Below, one piece after another: positions 1 to 7,780 of a stretch of DNA of 64,000 bases; positions within the stretch are counted from its first letter, which is position 1; each line of letters opens with the position of its first letter. The DNA is from CBDCUQ01 sp965222835 (GTDB lineage: Bacteria > Pseudomonadota > Alphaproteobacteria > Rhizobiales > Hyphomicrobiaceae), in assembly GCA_965222835.1 (NCBI GenBank), contig CBDCUQ010000004.1:62001-126000 (forward strand). The letters run 5' to 3'. The notes under the pieces were generated by a model that saw only the letters and a list, made by a program, of their open reading frames with translations, was not told the origin of the DNA and did no database searches. The translations under genes and the position numbers were made by a program.

Positions 1-851
1 GCGGCGCGCACGCCGGTCGCCAAGCGCGTATGGCGGGCGATTACGTTGTCGAGACCCTCTTCAAAGATGAGGTCGAGCGACGCTCTGAGACCGCGGATTA
101 GCTGGGTCGCCGGTGTGTAGGGGAAGAAGCCGAGGTCATTGGTCTTGATCATGTCCTCGAAGGAGAAGAAGCAACGGTTCATTCGGCCGGCGAGGTTCTT
201 GTTGGCGTCGAGGGCCTTCTGGCTGACGGCCAGGATGCCAAGGCCGGTGGGCAGCATGAAGCCCTTCTGCGAACCCGATACGCAGCAGTCGACACCCCAT
301 TCGCTCATGCGCATGTCGATGGAGCCGACAGAGGAGACGCCGTCGACCATAAGAAGGGCCGGGTGCTTGGCATCGTCGAGTGCCTTGCGGACAGCAACGA
401 CATCGCTGGTTACGCCGGTGGCGGTTTCATTGTGAGTGGCGAATACGGCCTTGATTTCGTGAGATTTATCCTTGGCGAGGATATCGGCATACTTTTCGAT
501 GGGAACGCCCGTTCCCCATTCCTCGTCACACAATTCGACTTTGAGGCCGAGGCGTTCGGCCATGTCGACCCAGAGAAGGGAGAATTGCCCGAATCGGCTC
601 ATCAGCACCTTGTCGCCGACAGCCAGAGTATTGGTGATTGCCGATTCCCAAGCGCCCGTTCCCGAGGACGGAAAGATGAAAACGCGGCCATCCTTCATCT
701 TAAAGACCTTCTTGATGTCTTCGAAGACCGGCTTTGTGAAATTCGGGAACTCGGGGCTGCGCATGTCCTCCATCGAAAGGTTCATTGCCATGCGTACTTT
801 GTCTGGAATGTTGGTCGGGCCGGGTATGAACAGGTGGGGCGTGACCATCAT
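1..851 (-). CDS. sgaA: Serine-glyoxylate aminotransferase, 5' part (cut by window start)
   Basis: PLP-dependent enzyme that moves the amino group of serine to glyoxylate, giving hydroxypyruvate and glycine; it is a core step of the serine cycle for C1 assimilation. The visible 283 residues begin with a LFIPGPTNIPDKV segment and carry FIFPSSGTGAWESA, HNETATGVTSDV, LMVDGVSSVGSIDM and the PLP-lysine segment SGSQKGFMLPTG (Lys about 196), all typical of the family. The start is an ATG-ATG pair; TGGAGGAA lies about 8 bases upstream and favours the first ATG. About 110 C-terminal residues lie outside the window. The same fold covers alanine-glyoxylate and aspartate aminotransferases, but the sequence fits the methylotroph SgaA type best. 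A 444-bp leader separates it from the upstream regulator gene on the same strand. Confidence 0.9.
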   Translation of the reverse strand, partial: MMVTPHLFIPGPTNIPDKVRMAMNLSMEDMRSPEFPNFTKPVFEDIKKVFKMKDGRVFIFPSSGTGAWESAITNTLAVGDKVLMSRFGQFSLLWVDMAERLGLKVELCDEEWGTGVPIEKYADILAKDKSHEIKAVFATHNETATGVTSDVVAVRKALDDAKHPALLMVDGVSSVGSIDMRMSEWGVDCCVSGSQKGFMLPTGLGILAVSQKALDANKNLAGRMNRCFFSFEDMIKTNDLGFFPYTPATQLIRGLRASLDLIFEEGLDNVIARHTRLATGVRA

Positions 852-1295
852 GGTGTGTTTCCTCCAGTAAGTTTGTGTTCGTACGTTTCTTTTGGTCTGG
901 TGGCCGGACTTTCGCACTTGGTTTCGGTCGTGTCAGCCGAAACCATGTCGCTGGCCGGAATTCGCGATTGAGAACGGAACCCACAGGCTGTGTTTCCGTT
1001 CGTGCTTATTCATTCTTGATCGTTCCGTTTACGGCTCTTGAAGAGCGCCAAGATACTCAAAGGCCGGATGTGTTCCGTCCGGCCGAGCGTCGCTGGCACA
1101 GGCACCGATGCACGCGTCCGCCGCGCGCCCCTCAAGTCCATGTTTTCTCGACTTTGCGCAACACCCATGCGATGGGGCGATTCAAGCGGCCGGGTAGGTC
1201 TTCCCCCACCCCCTTCGCTTGCTGCGGTGCAGCAACTTCTCCGGACCTCAATCAATACAGCGGGTGTCGCGATGCGCCCGGTGAACTCTGCGACG
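852..1295. promoter_or_regulatory. Long leader between a LuxR-type regulator and sgaA, with inverted repeats
   Basis: This 444-bp gap has no convincing gene. It holds three clear inverted repeats: GGTTTCGG/CCGAAACC at 920-944 (9-nt loop), GCTCTT/AAGAGC around one base at 1034-1046, and GGCCGGA/TCCGGCC at 1062-1084 (9-nt loop). Read on the minus strand, the last one is followed by TTTGAGTATCTT and could end the regulator transcript. The first sits 70-95 bases upstream of the sgaA start and could be an operator. Similar words (TGGCCGGA followed by TTTCGC or ATTCGC) occur near 902 and 954. The sgaA promoter probably lies here, but I cannot pick -35 and -10 boxes with confidence. Confidence 0.45.
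1062..1084 (-). terminator. Possible Rho-independent terminator of the LuxR-type regulator
   Basis: A perfect 7-bp stem (GGCCGGA/TCCGGCC) with a 9-nt loop is followed on the minus strand by the T-rich run TTTGAGTATCTT. It lies about 210 bases past the regulator stop codon, which is far for a terminator, so it may instead be an attenuator or operator for sgaA. Confidence 0.35.
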
Positions 1296-1916
1296 TTATG
1301 CACCTTCTTGGGACATATAGAGCGCCACGGCCATGGCCCGGTTGTTGACGTCGAGCTTGTCGTAGAGATTCTTCAAATGGTACTTGACGGTATTTTCCGA
1401 AATGCCGATGCGCGCTGCGATTTGTAGGTTGGACCAGCCGTTGGCAAGCGCGCCCAGCAACTCGCGCTCACGGGACGTCAGTCTGTCGAGCGGGCTATTT
1501 CCAAGACTATCGAGGTTGACATACGGGAAACAGAGGCGCCCGCGGGCAACGGCTGAGACCGTATCAAATATGACCTCGGGTTCATCGCTTTTCGAGATGA
1601 AGCCGCGGGCACCGGTTCGTATGGCTTGGTGCAGAACCTTTTCAGGAGGTTCTCCGGTGTAGATAACGATTGCCACCTGGCTGCGCCTGTTCTTCAGGGT
1701 CTCAAGAACCGTTCCGCCGGTCATGTCCTGCATGGCCCAGCCGATGACGCCGACATCGACGGGCTTTTCATTCAAGAGTTCGAGAAAAGCTGCGCCGGTT
1801 GGGACCGCGCCTGCCACCTCAAAGCGGGCGTCGCGCGCAATAAGATCGATGAGCCCGCTCCGGATCACGGGGTTCTTATCGGCAATGGCAAGTTTCGGGC
1901 GGTGTTTTTCGGTCAT
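1296..1916 (-). CDS. LuxR/NarL-family regulator with a degenerate receiver domain
   Basis: A 206-residue two-domain protein. Residues 8-125 look like a receiver fold (LAIADKNPVIRSG at the start, GARGFISKSD near the end). Residues 140-205 are a GerE/LuxR helix-turn-helix (LTSRERELLGALANG, IAARIGISENTVKYHLKNLYDKL). The receiver should carry the phospho-accepting Asp in a DxxLLDxxMPxM-like strand; here the strand reads VDVGVIGWAMQDM, with Gly at the expected Asp (about residue 59). The second acidic-pocket Asp is replaced by Lys (ADKN). The switch Lys is kept (ISKSD). Aspartyl phosphorylation at the usual site is therefore unlikely. It lies directly upstream of sgaA on the same strand, so control of sgaA or serine-cycle genes is an attractive inference. 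No sensor kinase is adjacent. Confidence 0.85.
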   Translation of the reverse strand: MTEKHRPKLAIADKNPVIRSGLIDLIARDARFEVAGAVPTGAAFLELLNEKPVDVGVIGWAMQDMTGGTVLETLKNRRSQVAIVIYTGEPPEKVLHQAIRTGARGFISKSDEPEVIFDTVSAVARGRLCFPYVNLDSLGNSPLDRLTSRERELLGALANGWSNLQIAARIGISENTVKYHLKNLYDKLDVNNRAMAVALYMSQEGA

Positions 1917-2103
1917 CAGGACATCAGTGCTGATTGCTTGTGTGGATTGGGAGCATAGCCCAGAGGGCGCCGGTCATGAACCGGACGATTGACAGGAAAA
2001 AGTACGGGCGTGCAAGCCTTTCGGTCCCAGGGCGCTGATGTGCAGATTATGGTTTATGACGTGGTTTTGCGATGCTGGCGTTTGGCGGCTTTCCGCTTGC
2101 GGT

Positions 2104-3093
2104 TCAGCCGGCTGCGGGACCGCTCGGCCCATTGATGTCCGCGTACCGCCGTGTTGCCTTGACGAGCTCGTGGATGATGCCGGGTTCGTTCATGGCATGG
2201 CCCGCGTCCGCGACGATACGGAGATCAGCACGGTGCCACACTCGCTTCAGGTCGAATGCATTCTTCATCGGTGTGACCACATCATAGCGTCCGTGCACAA
2301 TCGTACCGGGTACGGCCCGGAACTTGTTTGCCTGCAACAGGAGTTCCCCATCGCGTTCGAAGAAGCCGGCGTTGGTGAAGTAGTGGCACTCGATGCGAGC
2401 AAAGGCCAGTGCGTAGGTGTCTGCGCCAAAGGCGCGGATCCTGTCCGGGTCTTGGATCAGTGACAGCGTTGCCCCTTCCCAGATGCTCCAGGCTTTGGCT
2501 GCGGCAAGCTGCACGGCGGGATCGGGATCTGTAAGACGGCGATAATAGGCGCGGATGATGTCGTTTCGCTCTTCCGGCGGAATGATGCGTTGGAAGGCCT
2601 CGTGAGCGTCTGGGAAGAGCCAGTTGCAGCCCTCGACGTAAAACCAATTGAGTTCAGCCTGGCGTAGGAGAAAGATGCCTCTTAACACCATCTCCGTCAC
2701 ATGGCTCGGATGGTTGATCGCGTAAGCGAGCGACAACGTGGACCCCCACGAGCCGCCAAAGAGTTGCCATCTGTCGATTTCGAGATGTTTGCGCAGGGCC
2801 TCCATGTCCGCCACGAGATGCCAGGTTGTGTTGTCTGTGAGGGATGCGTTGGGTGTCGATTGTCCGCAGCCGCGCTGATCGAAAAGAATGATGCGATAGG
2901 CTGCCGGGTCGTGAAAGCGGCGCATATTTGGATTGCTGCCGCCTCCCGGGCCACCATGCACGACGAGAACCGGCCGACCGGCAGGATTGCCGCATTCCTC
3001 AAAGTAGATGTCGTGCTCGCTGCCGACGCTTAGGTGTCCCTTTCGATAGGGCGTTATTGCCGGATAGAGGTCGTGGCGAAGGCGCTGTGACAT
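2104..3093 (-). CDS. pip: Prolyl aminopeptidase (proline iminopeptidase)
   Basis: Alpha/beta-hydrolase of the S33 peptidase family that removes N-terminal proline from peptides in the cytoplasm. The 329 residues match the usual family length. Visible landmarks are the oxyanion-hole segment VVHGGPGGGSNPN (about 44-56), FDQRGCGQS (71-79), the nucleophile elbow GGSWGS with Ser about 115, HGRYDVVTP carrying the catalytic Asp (about 267-275), and the late GHAMNEP carrying the catalytic His (about 298). There is no signal peptide. The start ATG has little Shine-Dalgarno complementarity. It stands alone between the LuxR-type regulator and the symporter operon, all on the minus strand. Confidence 0.93.
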   Translation of the reverse strand: MSQRLRHDLYPAITPYRKGHLSVGSEHDIYFEECGNPAGRPVLVVHGGPGGGSNPNMRRFHDPAAYRIILFDQRGCGQSTPNASLTDNTTWHLVADMEALRKHLEIDRWQLFGGSWGSTLSLAYAINHPSHVTEMVLRGIFLLRQAELNWFYVEGCNWLFPDAHEAFQRIIPPEERNDIIRAYYRRLTDPDPAVQLAAAKAWSIWEGATLSLIQDPDRIRAFGADTYALAFARIECHYFTNAGFFERDGELLLQANKFRAVPGTIVHGRYDVVTPMKNAFDLKRVWHRADLRIVADAGHAMNEPGIIHELVKATRRYADINGPSGPAAG

Positions 3094-3261
3094 TGGACCG
3101 TGTTAGACGCGCATCGTATGGGCGGACGCTTGCATGGTTTTCCGGAGGGCTTAGTCTTTGTTTTTGCGCGGCCAACCGGCAAAGTACGTTGTATTCCGGA
3201 CATTCTGCCTTCTGGGGGCGCAATGCTTGAGAAATGTGAGTAGTCGCGCCGACATGGACCG

Positions 3262-5097
3262 TCAACCGCGTTGAATGGATTTACGTTTCAACTCGCGAAG
3301 CTCCCGATCGTAAAGGATTTCTCCCCCGGGCACGCGGATGTCGCGCACGAGTTCGAAAACGTGTCTGCTGGGAGGGGGTGTAATCAGCGAGATGGGAATT
3401 GCTGCGGCAAATCCTGCTGGAATTCCAAACGCACTTCCAAGCGCTCCGTCAATGCCCAGCCATCCACTTTCGCCCGACAAAATCGCCAGCAGACAAACCG
3501 AAAATCCGGTGATGAGGCCGCCAAACGCGCCAAATGCGTTGAGGCGTTTCCACCAAATCGAGAGCAACAGCACTGGAAATAGTGTCGAGCCTGAGAGTGC
3601 AAGCGCCCACAGGAGCATTTCAAACGGATCAGCGTTGGTGCCCAGGGCGGCTATAGCACCCAAGAGCGCGGCGGCGGCGAGGCCTATTCTTGCCATCATC
3701 AGCCGCGTGGCTTCCGCGGGTGGTTGCCAGCGAAGTCCGTGTGCGACGTCCTCTGCGAAAATGTTGCCGAGTGCGACAAGGGAGGCGCCAGCCGCTGTGA
3801 GTGCTACGGCGCAGGCACCAGCCGCCAAAAGTTGGATTGCCGCTTCCGGCATTCCGGCGGCAACCGGCAGGCTGAACAGAACAGCGTCGCGCGAGAATAG
3901 GAAATCCAAGAGTTGCAGGTTGGCGCCCGTTTGTTCGACCGAAGCCGCATTTGAGGCGCTAAGCTGGGTGATCCAGTCCGGAACGCGGGGCCTTCCGGGC
4001 GCGAAGAAGACATCAATGATATAGGTTCGCATAAACACGGCGACCGGGGCGATGGTCATCATCACCAAGCCAAAAATCACGGTGGCCCAGCCAAGCGATT
4101 TCCTTGCCTCATATACGCCTGGCGTTGCTGCAACGCGTGGCAGCAACCATGGAGCGGAGGCAACGCCCGCCATTGTCGAGAGAATGGCAAGAACAAATGC
4201 GACAGATCCCACGTTGCCCATGACGTCAGCAAATCGTTTTTGCAGCGGCAGTAGGCCCTCACCCGGGAAATCGAAGGCGAGTGCCGGCGGCAAGACGATC
4301 GGCATCCCGAGGCGGGCCTCATAGCGGGCAATGGAGCGCATTTCAGGACCGTAGCTCATTTGCGGGATGGGAATATTGGTTAGGACGATGGCGACGATCG
4401 TAACGGGCACAAGGATGGCAATGAGGCATGCGAGCCCTTGCGCCGTTCCCGACCAGGTGAGCGAGCGAACGCCACCACCGGCCAGAGAAATGATCAGGGC
4501 GCACGTTAACGCGGCGATGAGAACGGGTGCTGGCCAATCTGTGAGCCAGGAGAGCGCATAGGCGCCCATGCGCAACTCCGCGGCGAGTATGAGGGTCATG
4601 GGGACGGACAGAAGCGCGGCCGCAGTCAGACGGACGATGCGGCTATCGAAGCGCCGGCCGAGATAGCTCGGGAGCGTGTAAGCGCCGAACTTGCGCAAGA
4701 ACGGTGCGAGCAGGATGGCCATCACCACAAATCCGGCAAGGCCGCCAATGGACAGGCAGAGGGCGTCAAAACCGATGAGAAAGAAGGCTCCCGTCAGGCC
4801 CAGCAGGCCGGTCGCGCCCAAGGCCGACATGGCAAGGCCAAGTCCGGTATAGAACGCGGGAACGCGCCTGCCGGATGCAAAGTAGTCGAGTTGGACCTGC
4901 GTCGTGCTGGCCAGCCCAATCCCTGTGAACAACAAGATCGGACCAAACAGCATAAGGGCGCGCGTTGCCGTCAGGGGCCACCCGAGGTTTTCAAAAATTA
5001 GCGAGAGCAACGCTAGGCAAGCAAACGCGCTTAAGAAAATACCGAAATAGGATCCGAGCCGCGGGTTCACCATGCGGGAGTGATAAGGGAGCGACAT
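3262..5097 (-). CDS. Sodium:solute symporter, large subunit (SSS family)
   Basis: A 611-residue integral membrane protein with about 13 hydrophobic segments, of the sodium/solute symporter superfamily (ActP, PutP and the two-component VC2705-like subtype). The segment DYFASGRRVPAFYTGLGLAMSALGATG is the typical start of the transport core, and LSTMAGVASAPWLLPRVAAT resembles the ActP-type helix 8 region. The preceding gene encodes the small DUF4212 subunit that pairs with exactly this SSS subtype, and the two are 47 bp apart. GGAGC precedes the ATG at a normal distance. Substrate cannot be read from sequence; relatives move acetate and other short carboxylates. A fairly long polar loop lies around residues 260-300. 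Confidence 0.88.
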   Translation of the reverse strand: MSLPYHSRMVNPRLGSYFGIFLSAFACLALLSLIFENLGWPLTATRALMLFGPILLFTGIGLASTTQVQLDYFASGRRVPAFYTGLGLAMSALGATGLLGLTGAFFLIGFDALCLSIGGLAGFVVMAILLAPFLRKFGAYTLPSYLGRRFDSRIVRLTAAALLSVPMTLILAAELRMGAYALSWLTDWPAPVLIAALTCALIISLAGGGVRSLTWSGTAQGLACLIAILVPVTIVAIVLTNIPIPQMSYGPEMRSIARYEARLGMPIVLPPALAFDFPGEGLLPLQKRFADVMGNVGSVAFVLAILSTMAGVASAPWLLPRVAATPGVYEARKSLGWATVIFGLVMMTIAPVAVFMRTYIIDVFFAPGRPRVPDWITQLSASNAASVEQTGANLQLLDFLFSRDAVLFSLPVAAGMPEAAIQLLAAGACAVALTAAGASLVALGNIFAEDVAHGLRWQPPAEATRLMMARIGLAAAALLGAIAALGTNADPFEMLLWALALSGSTLFPVLLLSIWWKRLNAFGAFGGLITGFSVCLLAILSGESGWLGIDGALGSAFGIPAGFAAAIPISLITPPPSRHVFELVRDIRVPGGEILYDRELRELKRKSIQRG

Positions 5098-5144
5098 GTT
5101 GAATTAGCTCCCTGCACTTGGGCAGAATGGCAGAGCTTTCTGCA

Positions 5145-5405
5145 TCAAAGGTCCTCGTGCGCGCCGTGCCAGTGATCGATAGCATCCTGCCGGTTGACAA
5201 ACGTGGCAACCGTCACAGCTGCAATGAGTACTAACCCTTGCAGGGCGAGGAAGTATCCGAGCGGGAACCCGAGGAAGCGGTTCGAATTCAGCTGTGTCCC
5301 GTAAAGGGGCAGGATGATGCAGACGGCCAGAAACGGGATGAGGCTTGCCAGCATCTGCCACTTGGTGTGGCGCCAGTAGGGTTTGCGTTCCTTTCGTTCG
5401 ATCAT
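5145..5405 (-). CDS. Sodium/substrate symporter small subunit (DUF4212)
   Basis: An 86-residue protein with two membrane segments (about 19-36 and 50-68) separated by the conserved loop NSNRFLGFPLGYFLALQG, which matches the DUF4212 small-subunit family. The N-terminus KPYWRHTKWQ also fits. The family is nearly always encoded immediately upstream of an SSS transporter, as here, and probably forms a complex with it. The first genes of this operon are divergent from mscL across a 292-bp gap. A longer overlapping reading frame in another phase (5104-5640) is not supported. Confidence 0.88.
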   Translation of the reverse strand: MIERKERKPYWRHTKWQMLASLIPFLAVCIILPLYGTQLNSNRFLGFPLGYFLALQGLVLIAAVTVATFVNRQDAIDHWHGAHEDL

Positions 5406-5697
5406 ATCGTGTTGGCCTTTCTGTCAATCGATGTCGTCTGGCGGGGCTTAAACTCTCGTGGAGTTGTGTTGCCAGTGAGGCCGCCTGCAGGTTCTCATTT
5501 GGAAGCTGATGCGCTCGCCGATCGTATTTGGTTCGTGCCGCCTCCTGGGCTAATTTCCAATCCTTGGCACTTCCCAATTGATCATCTCCGAAAATCACAA
5601 TAATCGTCCAATTGTTCCGTGAACCCGCGTGTCTTAGCATGCGCCCGCCCCGTACCGGGTTTGGGGCACTCTTACATCAAGGGGAAGGAACGTGACT

Positions 5698-6093
5698 ATG
5701 GGAATGCTCCAGGAATTCAAAGAATTTGCCATGAAAGGCAATGTGCTCGATCTTGCCGTCGGACTGATTATGGGTGCGGCTTTCGGGCCAATCATTTCGA
5801 CGCTGGTTGATAACGTCATCATGCCGCCGGTGGGCCTGCTGATGGCTGGTATCGACTTTTCGACCTTGCAATACGTTCTCGCGGCCGACCCGGATCCGGA
5901 AAAGGTGGTGGCGATCAAATATGGGCTCTTCATCAACGCGATCATCAAGTTTGTCATTACCGCCCTGGCGATCTTCCTTGTGATCAAAGCCGCAAACCAA
6001 ATGAGAAAGCCGGCACCTGATGCTGCGCCGCCTGCGCCTCCGCCAAGTGAGGTCTACCTCAAGGAGATTCGTGACGCCTTGGTCAAAGGGTAA
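5698..6093 (+). CDS. mscL: Large-conductance mechanosensitive channel MscL
   Basis: A 131-residue inner-membrane channel that opens under hypo-osmotic tension. The N-terminal amphipathic helix (LQEFKEFAMKGNVLDLAVG) and first membrane helix (IIMGAAFGPIISTLVDNVI-like) are typical, the second helix lies around residues 78-98, and a proline/alanine-rich linker leads to a short C-terminal helix (SEVYLKEIRDAL). GGGGAAGGAA lies 8 bases upstream of the ATG at 5698; a GTG at 5692 is in frame but too close to that ribosome-binding site. A strong hairpin follows the stop. Confidence 0.96.
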   Translation: MGMLQEFKEFAMKGNVLDLAVGLIMGAAFGPIISTLVDNVIMPPVGLLMAGIDFSTLQYVLAADPDPEKVVAIKYGLFINAIIKFVITALAIFLVIKAANQMRKPAPDAAPPAPPPSEVYLKEIRDALVKG

Positions 6094-6119
6094 TGGACCG
6101 CTAAAACCGGACCACGTCT

Positions 6120-6146
6120 GAGCCTCGCACGAAGCATGCGGGGCTC
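6120..6146 (+). terminator. Hairpin after mscL
   Basis: A 10-bp stem (GAGCCTCGCA with TGCGGGGCTC, one G-T pair) and a 7-nt loop start 27 bases after the mscL stop codon. Only TT follows, so it lacks a classical U-tract; it may stabilise the 3' end or terminate weakly. Confidence 0.5.
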
Positions 6147-6332
6147 TTGCGCGCTGGATAATGGCAAGGAGTGGGGGTGCGGGTGGGTTTCGCACAGGAC
6201 GGGGTAAGTCAATTTCGGGCGCCGGACCAAGCGCTTGTGACTGGGCGGGTGCGAAATTGGCCGCACGTCTTGACGGCGCCACACGGGTCGGCATGAGTTA
6301 TCTTGTTTGAACAATAAGGGAAGGTTCTGGCA

Positions 6333-7763
6333 ATGCGGAAGGGACTTGGCCCGGCGGGTGCCTTGGCTGTGGTTTTGGCGGTACTCTTGGGGGCCGGCCC
6401 CGTTTGCGCAGGTGGCATTGAATTCGGTCCGCCGACGGCACGGCAACAAAAGGTGGTGCCCAAAAAGAAGACCCCGCCACCGCCTCGGGCGGCTGAACCT
6501 TTGCCAGAGGATTTGCCGTCGTCTGCTTTGCCTGTCGCCGTGAAGCCACCGGTGGCTGCTACAAAGACAGGCGCTGTGAAGGCGCGTGTGCCATTTGATG
6601 AGGCCACGTTCAAACCCGCACCAAGGACTTGCAAGAATACGGAGAACTTCAAGGCCTGGCTTGCAGAACTCAGACGAGAAGCCCAAGCCGAGGGCATTTC
6701 CAATCGCGCTATCGGTGCGGTCCTCAATGGCATGACCCTTGATAGGGGTGTTATCAAACGCGACCGCAGGCAAGGCTTCTTTGCCATTAGCTTTCTTGCG
6801 TTCTCAAAGAAGCTTGCGACTCAGCATCGGGTGAAAAGCGGCCGGGCTCAAATCAGGAAAAACAAAGCGGCATTCGCACGGGCGACGAAGGAATTCGGTG
6901 TGCCTCCTTCGGTCATTACCGGGTTCTGGGCGCTTGAAAGTGACTTCGGCAAGGGCATGGGCAACCTGCCTATCCTGCGCTCTATCGTGACGCTGGCCTA
7001 CGACTGCCGTCGCGGTCCGATGTTCCGTGAAGAAGTCAAGGCTGCGATGCGCATTATCGAGCGCGGAGATATGGCGAAGTCGGAAATGATCGGGTCGTGG
7101 GCCGGCGAGATCGGTCAGACGCAATTTCTGCCGACCCGGTACCTTGAGTATGCGATCGATTATGACGGAGATGGAAGGGCCGATCTCTTTCGGAACAACA
7201 CGGATATCATTGGTTCCACTGCAAACTATATGAAGCACCTTGGGTGGCGTGCGAATGAGCCGTGGCTCGAAGAGGTGCTTCTCAGCAAGGCCTTACCGTG
7301 GGATCAGGCAGACCTCGCAATCAAACACCCTCGATCGCAGTGGGCCAAGTGGGGTGTGAAAATGCGAAACGGTGGTGCGCTTTCAGCGGATGCGCATCCG
7401 GCTTCGCTTCTTTTGCCCATGGGGCGCCATGGCCCTGCGTTTCTGGCCTACTCGAATTTCGACATTTATCTTAAGTGGAACCAATCGTTGAACTACGCGA
7501 CAACCGCGGCTTGGCTTGCGACTCGCATCGACGGTGCGCCGCTGTTGAAAAAGAGCTCTCGCCAGATTGCCGTGCTCGGTCCAAAGGAGGCAAGAGAACT
7601 ACAGCGCCAGCTTGTCAGACGTGGCTATGATGTTGGCGAAATTGATGGACTGATCGGCGCGAAAACCCGCAAAGCCGTCAAGGCCATGCAGCTGAAATAC
7701 AAGATGCCGGCGGATTCGTATCCAACACCAGAACTCTTGGCCGCGCTCAGGAGAGGCCGCTAA
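6333..7763 (+). CDS. Lytic murein transglycosylase, MltB type, with a C-terminal peptidoglycan-binding domain
   Basis: A 476-residue periplasmic enzyme predicted to cleave the MurNAc-GlcNAc bond with formation of 1,6-anhydroMurNAc. A signal peptide (about 1-26, ending VCAGG) is followed by a Pro/Lys-rich linker (about 40-85), then the SLT_2 catalytic domain. The catalytic Glu lies in WALESDFGKGMG (about 202), supported by GEIGQTQFLPT and DYDGDGRADL. Residues 408-470 form a peptidoglycan-binding domain 1 (ELQRQLVRRGYDVGEIDGLIGAKTRKAVKAMQ). GGGAAGG precedes the ATG. There is no lipobox, so it is probably soluble or membrane-tethered by an uncleaved leader. The next gene begins 17 bases downstream, suggesting an operon. 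Confidence 0.93.
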   Translation: MRKGLGPAGALAVVLAVLLGAGPVCAGGIEFGPPTARQQKVVPKKKTPPPPRAAEPLPEDLPSSALPVAVKPPVAATKTGAVKARVPFDEATFKPAPRTCKNTENFKAWLAELRREAQAEGISNRAIGAVLNGMTLDRGVIKRDRRQGFFAISFLAFSKKLATQHRVKSGRAQIRKNKAAFARATKEFGVPPSVITGFWALESDFGKGMGNLPILRSIVTLAYDCRRGPMFREEVKAAMRIIERGDMAKSEMIGSWAGEIGQTQFLPTRYLEYAIDYDGDGRADLFRNNTDIIGSTANYMKHLGWRANEPWLEEVLLSKALPWDQADLAIKHPRSQWAKWGVKMRNGGALSADAHPASLLLPMGRHGPAFLAYSNFDIYLKWNQSLNYATTAAWLATRIDGAPLLKKSSRQIAVLGPKEARELQRQLVRRGYDVGEIDGLIGAKTRKAVKAMQLKYKMPADSYPTPELLAALRRGR

Positions 7764-7780
7764 GCCTGTGGGAGTGAGTT

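Noticed and set aside
5104..5640. A 178-codon open frame overlapping the symporter small-subunit gene
   Set aside because: It is in another phase of the clearly recognisable DUF4212 gene and is very basic with no family pattern.
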